Assembly: GCF_015694345.1 (NCBI RefSeq)
Contig: NZ_JADQDC010000004.1
Span: forward strand, 248,001 to 312,000
From: Novosphingobium jiangmenense
GTDB taxonomy: Bacteria; Pseudomonadota; Alphaproteobacteria; Sphingomonadales; Sphingomonadaceae
Length of the DNA stretch: 64,000 nt
Direction: 5' to 3'
Below the pieces are notes generated by a model, which ran no database searches, was not told the origin of the DNA, and saw nothing but the letters and a program-made list of their open reading frames with translations. Position numbers and translations under genes: made by a program. Below, in pieces: positions 10,988 through 19,804 of this stretch; within the stretch, counting starts at the first letter, position 1; each line of letters starts with the position of its first letter.

Positions 10988-11020
10988 GAAGGCCGGGGGG
11001 AAACCTCCGGCCTTCTTTGT
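10988..11020 (+). terminator. Terminator after ftsH
   Basis: The inverted repeat GAAGGCCGG.../...CCGGCCTTC is followed by TTTGTTT, 23 bases after the ftsH stop. It also lies just 3' of the convergent DUF3667 gene and may serve both strands (the minus side has an A-rich lead TTTC). Confidence 0.85.
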
Positions 11021-11034
11021 TTCAGACATCAGGT

Positions 11035-12078
11035 TCAGCCACCCGCCTCGACGAGGATGATGACTGCGAACAGCATCATGGCCATGAAAGCAAACATGCT
11101 GAGGAACCACGTGCGCCACCATGCGCCGAACCATGACAGGCCGTAAGTGCCGCGCAGTTGCAGGAGCATGTGGATCGGCGGAAGGATGGCGACTACGCCG
11201 ATGCTGACGATGCCGAGTTTCCCGCCAATCGTCGCTACGATTCCCAGCAGGGTCATGAAGCACAGCGAGTAGGTCACGAACACGGTGTGATCGTAAAGCC
11301 CGAAGCGGCGGCTGAACGGGAACAGCAGCCATAGGAACGGCACCGAGATCGGGATCAGCGCCCAGCTCAGCTTGTAGCTGTAGGTCTGCACCTTGTAGAG
11401 CGCGAGACCGGGGTTGGCCTTGGCCTTCTTCACCGCCTCGTTGATCCAGCCGACGTCGCCCGCTGTCTCGAGGCCGCTGGTGTCGACATTGGCCACGCTG
11501 ATGCCGCTTGCCTTGACCTGCTCAAGCCCCGCAATGTTCTTGCGCGTTTCGGCGATGGCCGCATCGATCTTCGCCAATTGTGCCGCGTCGCTGGTAGCCG
11601 AGCTGCGCTCGGCCTTCAGTTTGACCAGATCCTCGCGCTCCTGCTTGAGGCCCTGCTCTACGGTCGTGTTGACGCTGGCGCCGATATCGCCGCCCAGCGA
11701 ATTGATCGTGGTGAACAGCAGGAACACACAGAACAGGAACAGCGCAATCGGGCTGACGTAGCTTGCGCGCTTGCCGTCGATGTACTCCCGGGTCAGCTTG
11801 CCCGGTTTGGCAACCAGCATTGGCAAGGTGCGCCAGATCTTGCCCTCGAAATGGAACACGCCGTGAAGCAGATCGTGGAAGAAAGCGCCCAGTGTCTTGT
11901 GGACGTGGGCGGCTTGCCCGCAGGCGTGGCAATGGCTGCCGACCAGCGGCGTTGCACAATTGAGGCAGGCGGATTCGTGGGTGTGGCCATCGGCGCGATA
12001 CTCGCCCGCAGTCGGCTCCACAGTCCGCGCCGCAGCCAGCGCGCCAGCCATGTCACCCAAAGTCTCCGTGCCGCTCAA
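11035..12078 (-). CDS. DUF3667 family membrane protein with zinc ribbon
   Basis: About 347 aa. The N-terminus carries a four-cysteine zinc ribbon (CLNCATPLVGSHCHACG). It is followed by the family motif (THKTLGAFFHDLLHGVFHFEGKIWRTL), an IDGKRASYVSPIALFLF block, a long soluble coiled region and four C-terminal TM helices. DUF3667 proteins are uncharacterised; yheS/SMR-like roles have not been established. TTG 12078 is preferred because AGGGGGA lies 6 bases upstream and the family starts close to this point; ATG 12135 would add 19 residues of no resemblance. It is convergent with ftsH. Confidence 0.82.
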   Translation of the reverse strand: MSGTETLGDMAGALAAARTVEPTAGEYRADGHTHESACLNCATPLVGSHCHACGQAAHVHKTLGAFFHDLLHGVFHFEGKIWRTLPMLVAKPGKLTREYIDGKRASYVSPIALFLFCVFLLFTTINSLGGDIGASVNTTVEQGLKQEREDLVKLKAERSSATSDAAQLAKIDAAIAETRKNIAGLEQVKASGISVANVDTSGLETAGDVGWINEAVKKAKANPGLALYKVQTYSYKLSWALIPISVPFLWLLFPFSRRFGLYDHTVFVTYSLCFMTLLGIVATIGGKLGIVSIGVVAILPPIHMLLQLRGTYGLSWFGAWWRTWFLSMFAFMAMMLFAVIILVEAGG

Positions 12079-12223
12079 TCCCGTTCCCCCTGTAACCTGT
12101 TCCAGCATAGCGAGCGCCGGTGTGTACTGCCACACCCTTGAGCCAAGGCGACAAAGTGGCCGATTTCACCGAACATTAACCTTGTCCGTGCAGTCCGGAG
12201 CGCAAGAGGGTAAGGCAGCAATC

Positions 12224-13777
12224 GTGTTCACGCCACGGGACCAGATCTGGGCACTCGCCGGAGCGGGTGGGGGGAGCGGCTTCGGCCAGCGCACCGCGCC
12301 ACCGCGCGTACCGGTACCGCCGACGCGCTGGCAGTTGCTGCTTGGTCGCCTGGAACATGGACTCGAGCGGCATTGGCCGCGCCTTACGGCACCGGTCGAA
12401 CGCGCCTTCGCGAAGTTCGATCTCGTTCCCGATCTGGCCGAGGACCTCGGCAGTGCCCGCTGGTTCCGGGGCTTTGGCACCATGCTCGGCCTTGGGGCGG
12501 CTGCTGTGCTGATGTGGCCCAGCTTTGCACCGCTGCAGGCTGCGCCGCTGACCTTGCTCGACGACGCCGCGCACGACGAATTCCGCGTGCAGGGCATCCG
12601 TCCGTTGGCATTTGGCGCGGACAACGGGCGGCGGATGAACGCTACGTCTGCAGTGATCCCGCTGGCCGCCGCGCCCGAACGCCCGAGCATCGACCTCACC
12701 GCCACGCTCGGCGCAGGCGACAGCTTCCCGCGCATGCTGCAACGGGCTGGCCTTGCCAGCACCGACATCGTGCGGGTGCTCGATCTGGTCGGTGGGCAGG
12801 TCAAGCCGGGCGCGATTCCAGAGGGCACGCGTTTCTCGATCCGCCTGGGCGCGCGCACCAGCCCGGCCCAACCGCGCCCGCTGGAGCAGCTTTCGTTCCG
12901 CCCGCGCTTCGATCTCGCGCTCGACATCCGGCGCAGCGGTGGTGGTCTGGCGCTGGCCAGCAACGCCATTGCCGTCGACACCTCACCGCAGCGCATTCGC
13001 GGCATCGTCGGGGCAAGCCTCTATCGCTCGGCCCGCGCGGCCGGGGCGCCACCGTCTGCGGTGCAGGACTATCTGCGCACGATCGACGAACACATGGCAT
13101 TCGAGGAAATCGCGCCGGGTGACGAGTTCGATCTGGTCTTTGCCAACCGCCGCGCCGGAACGGGCGAGCAGCAACCGGGCGATCTGCTCTATGCTGGCGT
13201 GGTCCGGGCCGGGAAGCCGGTGCTGCAACTCCTGCGCTGGGGCAACGATGGCGCGTTCTACTCACCACAGGGCATGGCCGAAGGCGCGCAGGAAACGACC
13301 GGCTTCCTCGGTGCGCCGGTCAATGGTCATATAACCTCGGGCTACGGCTCACGCCGCCATCCCATCCTCGGCTATGTGCGCATGCACGCCGGGATCGACT
13401 TTGCCGCCAGCTGGGGCGCGCCGGTCTATGCCGCCACCGATGGCCGCGTGAGCTTTGCCGGGTGGCATGGCGGGCATGGCAATTACGTCCGCCTCGATCA
13501 CGGCGGCGGCATCGGCACCGGCTATGGCCACATGAGCCGCATTGCCGTCGCGCCGGGCATGAGCGTGCGACGTGGGCAGGTGATCGGCTATGTCGGCTCG
13601 ACCGGGCTTTCGACCGGTCCGCACCTCCATTACGAGATGTATCGAGGGGGCCAGACCGTGAATCCGATGTCGATGACCTCGATCGTCCAGCGCGCCACCG
13701 TCGATCCGGCGCAACTTGCCGCCTTCCGCAGCAAGCTTGCGCAGATCACCGCGATTCCCGCAAACCGCTCTCACTGA
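12224..13777 (+). CDS. M23 (LytM) family endopeptidase with N-terminal membrane anchor
   Basis: About 517 aa from GTG 12224, which has AAGG 8 bases upstream. The anchor TM is at ~88-105 (MLGLGAAAVLMW), then a periplasmic OapA/LysM-like region (~165-225, SFPRMLQRAGLASTDIVRVLDL) and an M23 domain. Zinc ligands are intact: His388 and Asp392 in MHAGIDF, and HLH at 467-469 in GPHLHYEMY. It should therefore be catalytically active and cut peptide bridges in peptidoglycan. The reading frame is open upstream to 11897, but that stretch overlaps DUF3667 in antisense. Divergent from DUF3667; hemB follows after 37 bases. Confidence 0.92.
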   Translation: MFTPRDQIWALAGAGGGSGFGQRTAPPRVPVPPTRWQLLLGRLEHGLERHWPRLTAPVERAFAKFDLVPDLAEDLGSARWFRGFGTMLGLGAAAVLMWPSFAPLQAAPLTLLDDAAHDEFRVQGIRPLAFGADNGRRMNATSAVIPLAAAPERPSIDLTATLGAGDSFPRMLQRAGLASTDIVRVLDLVGGQVKPGAIPEGTRFSIRLGARTSPAQPRPLEQLSFRPRFDLALDIRRSGGGLALASNAIAVDTSPQRIRGIVGASLYRSARAAGAPPSAVQDYLRTIDEHMAFEEIAPGDEFDLVFANRRAGTGEQQPGDLLYAGVVRAGKPVLQLLRWGNDGAFYSPQGMAEGAQETTGFLGAPVNGHITSGYGSRRHPILGYVRMHAGIDFAASWGAPVYAATDGRVSFAGWHGGHGNYVRLDHGGGIGTGYGHMSRIAVAPGMSVRRGQVIGYVGSTGLSTGPHLHYEMYRGGQTVNPMSMTSIVQRATVDPAQLAAFRSKLAQITAIPANRSH

Positions 13778-13814
13778 TTGCAGCAGGGCGGGCCAAGCGC
13801 TAGGCCTGCTTGCC

Positions 13815-14807
13815 ATGACGACTTATCCGATGACTCGCCTGCGCCGCACCCGTGCCACCGCATGGAGCCGCGCCATGCACCGCGAAGTGCTGGTCACCCC
13901 CGCCGACCTGATCTGGCCGCTGTTCGTGACCGAGGGCGATGGCGTCGAGGACCCGATCCTCTCGCTCCCCGGCGTCTCGCGCTGGTCGGTCGACGGTATC
14001 GTCGCACGAGCGAAGGAAGCCGTGGCGCTTGGCATTCCCTGCCTCGCCCTGTTTCCCAATACCCAGCCAGATCGCCGTAGCGAGGATGGCAAGGAAGCCC
14101 TGAACCCCGACAACCTGATGTGCCGCGCGATCAAGGCGATCAAGGACGCCTGCGGCGACGACATTGGCGTGCTGACCGACGTCGCCCTCGACCCCTATAC
14201 CAGCCACGGCCAGGACGGGCTGATCGACGAGCAGGGTTATGTCCTCAACGACCAGACCGTCGAGATGCTCGTCGGCCAGAGCCTCAACCAGGCCGCCGCC
14301 GGGGCTGACATCATTGCGCCCTCGGACATGATGGACGGCCGCATTGGCGCGATCCGCGAGGCGCTCGAAGGCGCGGGCCATATCAACGTGCAGATCATGT
14401 CGTACGCGGCCAAGTACGCCTCTGCGTTCTACGGCCCGTTCCGCGATGCGGTCGGCTCGCGCGGGCTGCTCAAGGGCAACAAGAAGACCTACCAGATGGA
14501 CCCGGGTAACGCCGAGGAAGCGCTGCGCGAGGTGGAAATGGATCTGGCCGAAGGCGCGGACAGCGTGATGGTCAAGCCGGGGCTGCCTTATCTCGACATT
14601 GCGTGCCGCGTGAAGGAAACCTTCGGCGTGCCGGTCTTCGCCTATCAGGTGAGCGGCGAATACGCGATGATCGAGGCGGCGGTGGCGGCAGGCGCTGCCG
14701 ATCGCGATGCGATGGTGCTCGAAACGCTAGTATCGTTCAAGCGCGCGGGCTGCTCTGGCGTGCTGACCTACCATGCTGCCCATGCGGCGCGCCTGATGAG
14801 CAAGTAG
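13815..14807 (+). CDS. hemB: Delta-aminolevulinate dehydratase (porphobilinogen synthase)
   Basis: 330 aa from ATG 13815 (MTTYPMTRLRRTR). HemB condenses two 5-aminolevulinate molecules to porphobilinogen in haem and tetrapyrrole synthesis. The paired active-site lysines are visible: K200 in SYAAKYASAFYGPFRDA and K254 in VMVKPGLPYLD. The metal-site segment VALDPYTSHGQDG lacks the cysteine cluster, so it is a magnesium-type HemB rather than a zinc-type. The stop codon is immediately followed by the start of the carbonic-anhydrase-like gene, indicating one operon. Confidence 0.97.
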   Translation: MTTYPMTRLRRTRATAWSRAMHREVLVTPADLIWPLFVTEGDGVEDPILSLPGVSRWSVDGIVARAKEAVALGIPCLALFPNTQPDRRSEDGKEALNPDNLMCRAIKAIKDACGDDIGVLTDVALDPYTSHGQDGLIDEQGYVLNDQTVEMLVGQSLNQAAAGADIIAPSDMMDGRIGAIREALEGAGHINVQIMSYAAKYASAFYGPFRDAVGSRGLLKGNKKTYQMDPGNAEEALREVEMDLAEGADSVMVKPGLPYLDIACRVKETFGVPVFAYQVSGEYAMIEAAVAAGAADRDAMVLETLVSFKRAGCSGVLTYHAAHAARLMSK

Positions 14808-15374
14808 ATGACTTACCCTGACGTTTCGATCATCCCCTTCAACGGCAAGACACCGCGCATCCACGAATCCGCGTTCATCGCGCCGGGGTGCCGAATCATC
14901 GGTGATGTTGAAATCGGGCCTGACGTGTCCATCTGGTACAATTGCGTGCTGCGCGGCGACGTCAACTTCATCCGCATCGGCGCGCGTTCCAACATCCAGG
15001 ATGGCAGCGTCATCCACGTCGACAGCCCTGCGCCGAACAAGCCCGAGGGCTTCCCGACAATCATCGGCGAGGACGTGCTGGTCGGACACCTCGCCATGGT
15101 CCACGGCTGCGTGATCGAGGATCGCGGCTTCGTCGGCCTCGGCGCGATCGTGATGAGCGGCGCGCATATCGAAAGCGACGGCATGCTGGCGGCGGGCGCC
15201 ATGCTCACCGGCGGCAAGCGCGTGCTTTCGCGCCAGCTGTGGAGCGGGCGTCCCGCAGTGTACATGCGCGATCTCAACGACGTTGCGATCACCGAGATGC
15301 AGCGTGGCGTCCAAGGGTATGTCCGCAACGGGCAGGCGCATAAGGCGGCCGTTCTTGGCGCGACCGAAGGCTGA
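14808..15374 (+). CDS. Gamma carbonic anhydrase family protein (YrdA/CaiE type)
   Basis: 188 aa, beginning on the base after the hemB stop (TAGATG). The sequence is a left-handed beta helix of hexapeptide repeats (IGPDVSIWYNCVLRGDV, IEDRGFVGLGAIV). The three zinc histidines of this subgroup are at positions 70 (VIHVD), 94 and 99 (VGHLAMVHG). Most YrdA-type homologues have not been shown to have carbonic anhydrase activity; some are acyl-CoA or unknown enzymes. Adjacent to hemB and overlapping the DUF167 gene by 20 bases. Confidence 0.9.
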   Translation: MTYPDVSIIPFNGKTPRIHESAFIAPGCRIIGDVEIGPDVSIWYNCVLRGDVNFIRIGARSNIQDGSVIHVDSPAPNKPEGFPTIIGEDVLVGHLAMVHGCVIEDRGFVGLGAIVMSGAHIESDGMLAAGAMLTGGKRVLSRQLWSGRPAVYMRDLNDVAITEMQRGVQGYVRNGQAHKAAVLGATEG

Positions 15375-15639
15375 TCTTCCACCGCCCGAGGCCTTGCGCG
15401 CCTTGGCGGATGGTGAGGGGCGGCTCGCGGTGCGGGTCACGCCCGGCGCACGTGGCGAAGGGATCGAGATAGAAGCCGGCCGCGTGGCGGTGAAGGTCCG
15501 TGCCAAGCCAGAGGATGGCAAGGCCACCGCTGCCGTTCTCGAACTGCTGGCGCAGGCCTTGCAAGTTGCGCCCTCGAAGGTCGAAATGTTGCGCGGCGCA
15601 ACTTCTCGGGAGAAGCTGTTCAGGATCCCGCCGGCCTAG
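15355..15639 (+). CDS. DUF167 (YggU) family protein
   Basis: About 94 aa, with the DUF167 pattern: a beta strand block (GRLAVRVTPGARGEGIEIE), then VKVRAKPEDGKATAAVLELLAQALQVAPSKVEMLRGATSREK. The family is a small alpha/beta fold found in all domains of life with no agreed function. TTG 15355 is proposed because AAGG lies 9 bases upstream and the resulting length is typical; frames extending back to 15283 would overlap the preceding gene by over 90 bases. It ends the hemB operon. Confidence 0.83.
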   Translation: MARPKADLPPPEALRALADGEGRLAVRVTPGARGEGIEIEAGRVAVKVRAKPEDGKATAAVLELLAQALQVAPSKVEMLRGATSREKLFRIPPA

Positions 15640-15649
15640 GGTGCGGACC

Positions 15650-16288
15650 CTAGCTTTCAGCGGGAACCTTGAAGGCGATCGCCACCATCAAAGCGCTCCA
15701 CGCGCTGGCGATCCACAGGCAGCCCAGCGGCAGGCGGTCCTGCAGGAACGCGCCGAGCACCGCGCCAGCCAGCAGGCCTGCCCAGAGTTGCGCCCAGGAC
15801 GCCCAGGCGCCATCGCGCTTGCCCGAAAGACGTCGCGCAAGACCAAGGCCAAGCTTGACCAGCGCGCCGGTCATGTAGGTCAGCCCAACGGTCACCTCGC
15901 CATCGCGCTGAAAGGTGTTGTTGAGCGCGCCCATCGCCAGCACCAGCGCCGCCATCATCAGCGCTCCGTGATCGGCGAAGCGGGCAAGCGAGGCGGCGAC
16001 CAGCAGCGTGGTGACCAGCGCCAGAACGGCGGGCTTGCGAAAGGAACCGGCGCGCTCCGAGACCAGCGCGCCGCCGGTCACTCCAGCGATGAACCCGAGA
16101 ATGAGCAGCATCGGGACCAATGCATCGGCGGGAGCGGTGCCCAGCGCGACGCCAAGGCGCGTGGTGTTTCCCGACATGAACGACACGAAGTATCCATGCG
16201 CCGACAGGAAGCCAACCGAATCGACAAAACCGGCCATCCCGGCAAGAGCCATGGCAAACGTCCGGCGCTGGCGGTCGTTGAGGATCAC
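15650..16288 (-). CDS. DUF1275 (YoaK) family membrane protein
   Basis: 212 aa, GTG start at 16288. Six predicted TM segments follow the conserved N-terminus MAGFVDSVGFLSAHGYFVSFMSGNTTRL; the FVDSVGF and MSGNTTRLG motifs are the family signature, along with GALNNTFQRDGEVTVGLTYMTG. Proteins of this family are inner-membrane and uncharacterised. It converges on the DUF167 gene with only 10 bases between stop codons. Confidence 0.92.
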   Translation of the reverse strand: MILNDRQRRTFAMALAGMAGFVDSVGFLSAHGYFVSFMSGNTTRLGVALGTAPADALVPMLLILGFIAGVTGGALVSERAGSFRKPAVLALVTTLLVAASLARFADHGALMMAALVLAMGALNNTFQRDGEVTVGLTYMTGALVKLGLGLARRLSGKRDGAWASWAQLWAGLLAGAVLGAFLQDRLPLGCLWIASAWSALMVAIAFKVPAES

Positions 16289-16323
16289 GCGCGCCTTCTA
16301 GCGCGGCTTCGCGCGCAAGGGAA

Positions 16324-16719
16324 TCAGGTGCGCGCCATGCCTTTGGCCATCTGGCCAAGGACCTCGCTGAGCCCTGCTGCAATCTCGCTGTCTTCGGGAG
16401 ACACGTCGGCGATGGCGCGGGACATGCAGTCGGCCCATTGCGTGGCCGTCTCGCGCGTGATCGGGAAGGGCTTGTGCATTGACATCATGCACTTGCCGGG
16501 ATGCGCCTCGAACCAGTCGCGCGGGCCGCCGCTCCACCCTGAGAGGAAACCGGGGAGGGATTCGCGCATCGGCGCAAGGTCGGGCGCGTGCATCGCGCGC
16601 AGTTCGGCATAGGCCGGATCGGCGTCCATTAGGTCATAGAAGCGGTCGGTGATGCGGCGCAGAGTGTCGATGCCGCCAAGGCGGTCGTAGGGGCTTTTTG
16701 CGGGGGCCTGGGTAGCCAA
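16324..16719 (-). CDS. Group II truncated haemoglobin
   Basis: 131 aa from TTG 16719 (GGAG 7 bases upstream). The 2-on-2 globin pattern is clear: PYDRLGGIDTLRRITDRFYDLM, then LPGFLSGWSGGPRDWFEAHPGKCMMSMHKPFPI with the proximal His in the MHKPF region, and the G8 Trp in ATQWADCM. Group II trHbs bind oxygen and can act in NO or peroxide detoxification; no partner is adjacent. A longer start at 16794 would add 25 residues of no resemblance. Followed closely by the divergently unlinked small membrane protein gene upstream. Confidence 0.92.
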   Translation of the reverse strand: MATQAPAKSPYDRLGGIDTLRRITDRFYDLMDADPAYAELRAMHAPDLAPMRESLPGFLSGWSGGPRDWFEAHPGKCMMSMHKPFPITRETATQWADCMSRAIADVSPEDSEIAAGLSEVLGQMAKGMART

Positions 16720-16806
16720 GGAATTGCTCCGGAACTGGGATCTGGAGCCTTGCTTCTGCCCGCGATCTGCGCCCGCAACATTGACCGCAATCAATCACTT
16801 GGCGCT

Positions 16807-16995
16807 TCATTCGCGGTGGGGAAGGGCCTTGGCCGCCAATCCTGCCGCCATGCCGCCGAGCACGGCACCGATGGCCCAGTTCGTCGCCACTGCATCCCAC
16901 TGGCGATAGCGGGTCCACTCGCTCCCGGTGCGCAGCGATGTCCATGCGAGTCGGCCCAGGGCATAGGCCGGAGCGGCGAACAAAAGGTTGGCCAT
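16807..16995 (-). CDS. Small hydrophobic protein (62 aa), unknown
   Basis: A 62-aa frame with a good ribosome-binding site (GGGAGAG, 7 bases before ATG 16995). One central stretch is amphipathic or hydrophobic (NWAIGAVLGGMAAGLAAKAL, residues ~40-58), and the N-terminus LLFAAPAYALG is weakly hydrophobic. It looks like a small membrane protein of a kind often found beside the ligase gene in sphingomonads, but I do not recognise a family. 62 bases lie between it and the ligase stop. Confidence 0.6.
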   Translation of the reverse strand: MANLLFAAPAYALGRLAWTSLRTGSEWTRYRQWDAVATNWAIGAVLGGMAAGLAAKALPHRE

Positions 16996-17057
16996 TAGCG
17001 TTCTCTCCCAGAGCTTTACGGAAGAACGGCAATGGCGTTGCAGGGTTCCGCCAGAGC

Positions 17058-18653
17058 CTAGTCCGCGATCAGGTTCCTGAGCGTTTCAAGCCGGTCAGCT
17101 TCATGAGCCGGTTTGTCGTTGCGGATGCGGCTGATGCGGGGGAAACGCATGGCGACGCCGGACTTGTGGCGCTTGCTGGCGTGGACCGAATCGAAGGCGA
17201 CTTCGAACACCAGCGACTTGTCGGTCTCGCGCACCGGGCCGAACTTCGCTACGGTGTGCTGCCGGACGTAGCGATCGAGCCATTTCAGCTCCTCGTCGGT
17301 AAAGCCGAAGTAGGCCTTGCCGACCGGAAGCAGCTCTGCGCCCTCGTCCGGATCGCCGTTCCAGCAGCCGAAGGTGTAGTCCGAGTAGAAGGAGGACCGC
17401 TTCCCCGAACCCCGCTGCGCATACATCAGCACGCAATCGATCAGCAGCGGATCGCGCTTCCACTTGTACCACAGCCCGGTCCGCCGTCCGGCGACGTAGG
17501 GACTGTCGCGCCGCTTGAGCATGACTCCTTCGATCGCCTCGTCACGCGCCCTTGCACGAATCTCGGCGAGTTCGTCGAAGCTCCGGGCCTCGATCACCTG
17601 CGAGATATCGAAGCGGTTCTGGTCCAGCTTGGGCACCAGTGCTTCCAGCCGCGCCCGGCGCTGTTCCCAGGCCCATTCGCGCAAGTCTTCACCATCCTCG
17701 ATGAGCAGATCATAGAGGCGCACGAACGCGGGATAATCGCTGAGCATCGCCTTCGACACGGACTTGCGGCCAAGACGCTGCTGCAGGGCATTGAAGCTTG
17801 CCGCCCCGCCAGTCTCGCCGCCCTGATGCGCCCCGCGCACCAGCAGTTCGCCGTCGAGCACGCAGGGCGTGGTCAGCGCAGCGGTCACTTCGGGAAAGGT
17901 GCCGGAAATGTCGTCGCCGCTGCGCGAATAGACGCGCGTCTCGCCCGCGACATGAACAATCTGCACGCGAATGCCGTCCCATTTCCACTCGGCTGCGAAT
18001 TCCGAGAGGTCGAGGCTTTCCGCTTCGAGCGGATGGGCCAGCATGAAGGGCCGGAACAGCGGCAGTAGGTCGGTGCGGGGCGGTGCCGCGCCATTGGCGG
18101 CCCAGTCGAACAGGGGCAGGTAAGGTGGTGCCTGCCCGTGCCAGTATTCCTCCACATCCTCGACGCTGACTTCAAAGGCCTGCGCAAATGCGACCTTGGC
18201 GAGGCGCGCGGAAATGCCGATGCGCATTGCGCCGGTGGCAAGCTTCAGCAGAGCATAGCGACCGTTGACGTCAAGACGGTCCATCAGGTCGGTGAGAATT
18301 CCGGGTGCTGTGCTGCGCGTGCTGGCGTGCAAGGTCTCGACCACTTCGGCGACCGAGGGCGGGGGCAGGCGCTCGCCGATCGGCTCAGGCCAGAGCAGGC
18401 TGGCGGTCTCGGCCGTATCGCCCACGTAATCGCGGCTCAGCGTCCACAGCACCGGGTCGACCCGCTCGGCCATCAGCGAACGGATCAGGCTCGCCTTTAC
18501 TGCCGGGAAGTCCAGCCCATCGGTGAGCGCGGCCAGCGCCCAGCCCCGATCGGGATCGGGCATCTCACGCAAGTACTCGGCCAGCAGCGCCAGCTTGGCA
18601 TTGCGTGATGGCGTGAGGACGAGCGCGTCGAGCAGGGCGGCGAAGCGCTCCAT
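17058..18653 (-). CDS. Cisplatin-damage-response ATP-dependent DNA ligase
   Basis: 531 aa. Domains in order: an N-terminal DNA-binding domain (residues ~1-200), the adenylation domain with nucleotidyl lysine K224 in EWKWDGIR, motif III VIARSFDELAEIR region and motif IV/V LKRRDSPY and YKWKRDP, then an OB fold. The layout matches the bacterial ligase called LigC-like or the TIGR04120 cisplatin-damage ligase, which joins breaks in a repair pathway distinct from NHEJ LigD. ATG 18653 overlaps the stop of the exonuclease gene by one base (TGATG). In most genomes this pair sits beside a DEXH helicase and the PdeM endonuclease; neither is here. Confidence 0.92.
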   Translation of the reverse strand: MERFAALLDALVLTPSRNAKLALLAEYLREMPDPDRGWALAALTDGLDFPAVKASLIRSLMAERVDPVLWTLSRDYVGDTAETASLLWPEPIGERLPPPSVAEVVETLHASTRSTAPGILTDLMDRLDVNGRYALLKLATGAMRIGISARLAKVAFAQAFEVSVEDVEEYWHGQAPPYLPLFDWAANGAAPPRTDLLPLFRPFMLAHPLEAESLDLSEFAAEWKWDGIRVQIVHVAGETRVYSRSGDDISGTFPEVTAALTTPCVLDGELLVRGAHQGGETGGAASFNALQQRLGRKSVSKAMLSDYPAFVRLYDLLIEDGEDLREWAWEQRRARLEALVPKLDQNRFDISQVIEARSFDELAEIRARARDEAIEGVMLKRRDSPYVAGRRTGLWYKWKRDPLLIDCVLMYAQRGSGKRSSFYSDYTFGCWNGDPDEGAELLPVGKAYFGFTDEELKWLDRYVRQHTVAKFGPVRETDKSLVFEVAFDSVHASKRHKSGVAMRFPRISRIRNDKPAHEADRLETLRNLIAD

Positions 18654-19669
18654 CAGTCGTCCTCGTCCTCATACCCCACCAGCGCCAGGGCACGGGCCTT
18701 GCGCTGCGTCAGTTCGCACCAGCGCAGCAGCGCTTCCTCGCGACCGTGGGTGATCCAAGTCTCGGCCGGGTTCACCTGCGCGATGGTGTGGGTCAGTTCA
18801 TCCCAGTCGGCGTGATCCGAGATGATCAGCGGCAGTTCGACATTGCGCTGCCGCGCCCGCTGCCGCACGCGCATCCAGCCTGACGCCATAGCGGTGACCG
18901 GATCGGGCAGGCGACGGCTCCAGCGGTCGTTGAGCGCGGACGGCGGGCAGATCACAATGCTGTTGACCAGCGCCGCCTTTGGCACGCCCGCGACGGCCTT
19001 GAGATCGCCCAGATCGACGCCGTGGTCCTCGTAAAGCCGGCACATCCGCTCCATCGCGCCATGCAGCCAGATTGTTTCGCTGTAGCCGGCAGCACGCAGT
19101 TCGGCGATCACGCGTTGCGCCTTGCCGAGTGCATAGGCACCCACGAGCACGCAGCGCCCCTGATCGTTTTCTCGCGCAGAGAGCAGCTTGGCCATTTCAT
19201 CTGCAATCGGCGGGTGGCGGAACACCGGCAGCCCGAACGTCGCCTCCGTGATGAACACGTCGCAGGGTGTCACCTCGAACGGTGGGCAGGTCGGATCTGC
19301 GCGGCGCTTGTAGTCCCCGGTGATGACGACGCGCTCGCCAGCGTGTTCCAGCAGGATCTGGGCCGAGCCGAGGACATGACCGGCGGGTACGAACGTCGCG
19401 CGCACGCCGCCGCGCAGTTCCAGCGTCTCGCCATAGGTAACAGGAGCCGCCCGAACTGCGCTGTCCGCTTCAACCCCGTACCGCAGTTGCATGATCGCCA
19501 GGGTTTCCGGCGTCGCCACCGTGCGACCGTGGCCGCCGCGAGCGTGGTCGGCATGGCCATGGGTGACCAGAGCCGTCTCCACCGGACGTGCCGGGTCGAT
19601 CCATACGTCGGCAGGCGCAACGTGGATGCCCATCGGCTCCGCCCTGATCCACGAGAATGCCGCTGCCAT
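18653..19669 (-). CDS. Ligase-associated DNA exonuclease (metallo-beta-lactamase/beta-CASP type)
   Basis: 338 aa from ATG 19669. The N-terminus aligns with family members (WIRAEPMGIHVAPADVWIDP). Metal ligands are intact: HGHADH at 37-42, VPAGHVLGSAQ, TGDYKRR. The fold is that of SNM1/Artemis-like beta-CASP nucleases and of the TIGR04122 exonuclease found only beside the ATP-dependent ligase. It probably trims ends before ligation. A start at 19732 is possible but adds 21 residues without resemblance. It is translationally coupled to the downstream ligase by a one-base stop/start overlap. Confidence 0.9.
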   Translation of the reverse strand: MAAAFSWIRAEPMGIHVAPADVWIDPARPVETALVTHGHADHARGGHGRTVATPETLAIMQLRYGVEADSAVRAAPVTYGETLELRGGVRATFVPAGHVLGSAQILLEHAGERVVITGDYKRRADPTCPPFEVTPCDVFITEATFGLPVFRHPPIADEMAKLLSARENDQGRCVLVGAYALGKAQRVIAELRAAGYSETIWLHGAMERMCRLYEDHGVDLGDLKAVAGVPKAALVNSIVICPPSALNDRWSRRLPDPVTAMASGWMRVRQRARQRNVELPLIISDHADWDELTHTIAQVNPAETWITHGREEALLRWCELTQRKARALALVGYEDEDD

Positions 19670-19804
19670 GCCGGAACAATGGCTGCCCGCCGGGATTCGT
19701 TCCAGATGCACCAATGCCACAGGTTTCGACACGCGGGACAGGCAAGGTTCAGGTCATGGAGTTAGCTTGCCCCAGCCCTCCACCAGCGATCCGGGAGACA
19801 AGCC

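Noticed and set aside
11897-12223. N-terminal extension of the M23 peptidase
   Set aside because: It lies antisense to DUF3667 and its promoter, and the GTG at 12224 has a good ribosome-binding site.
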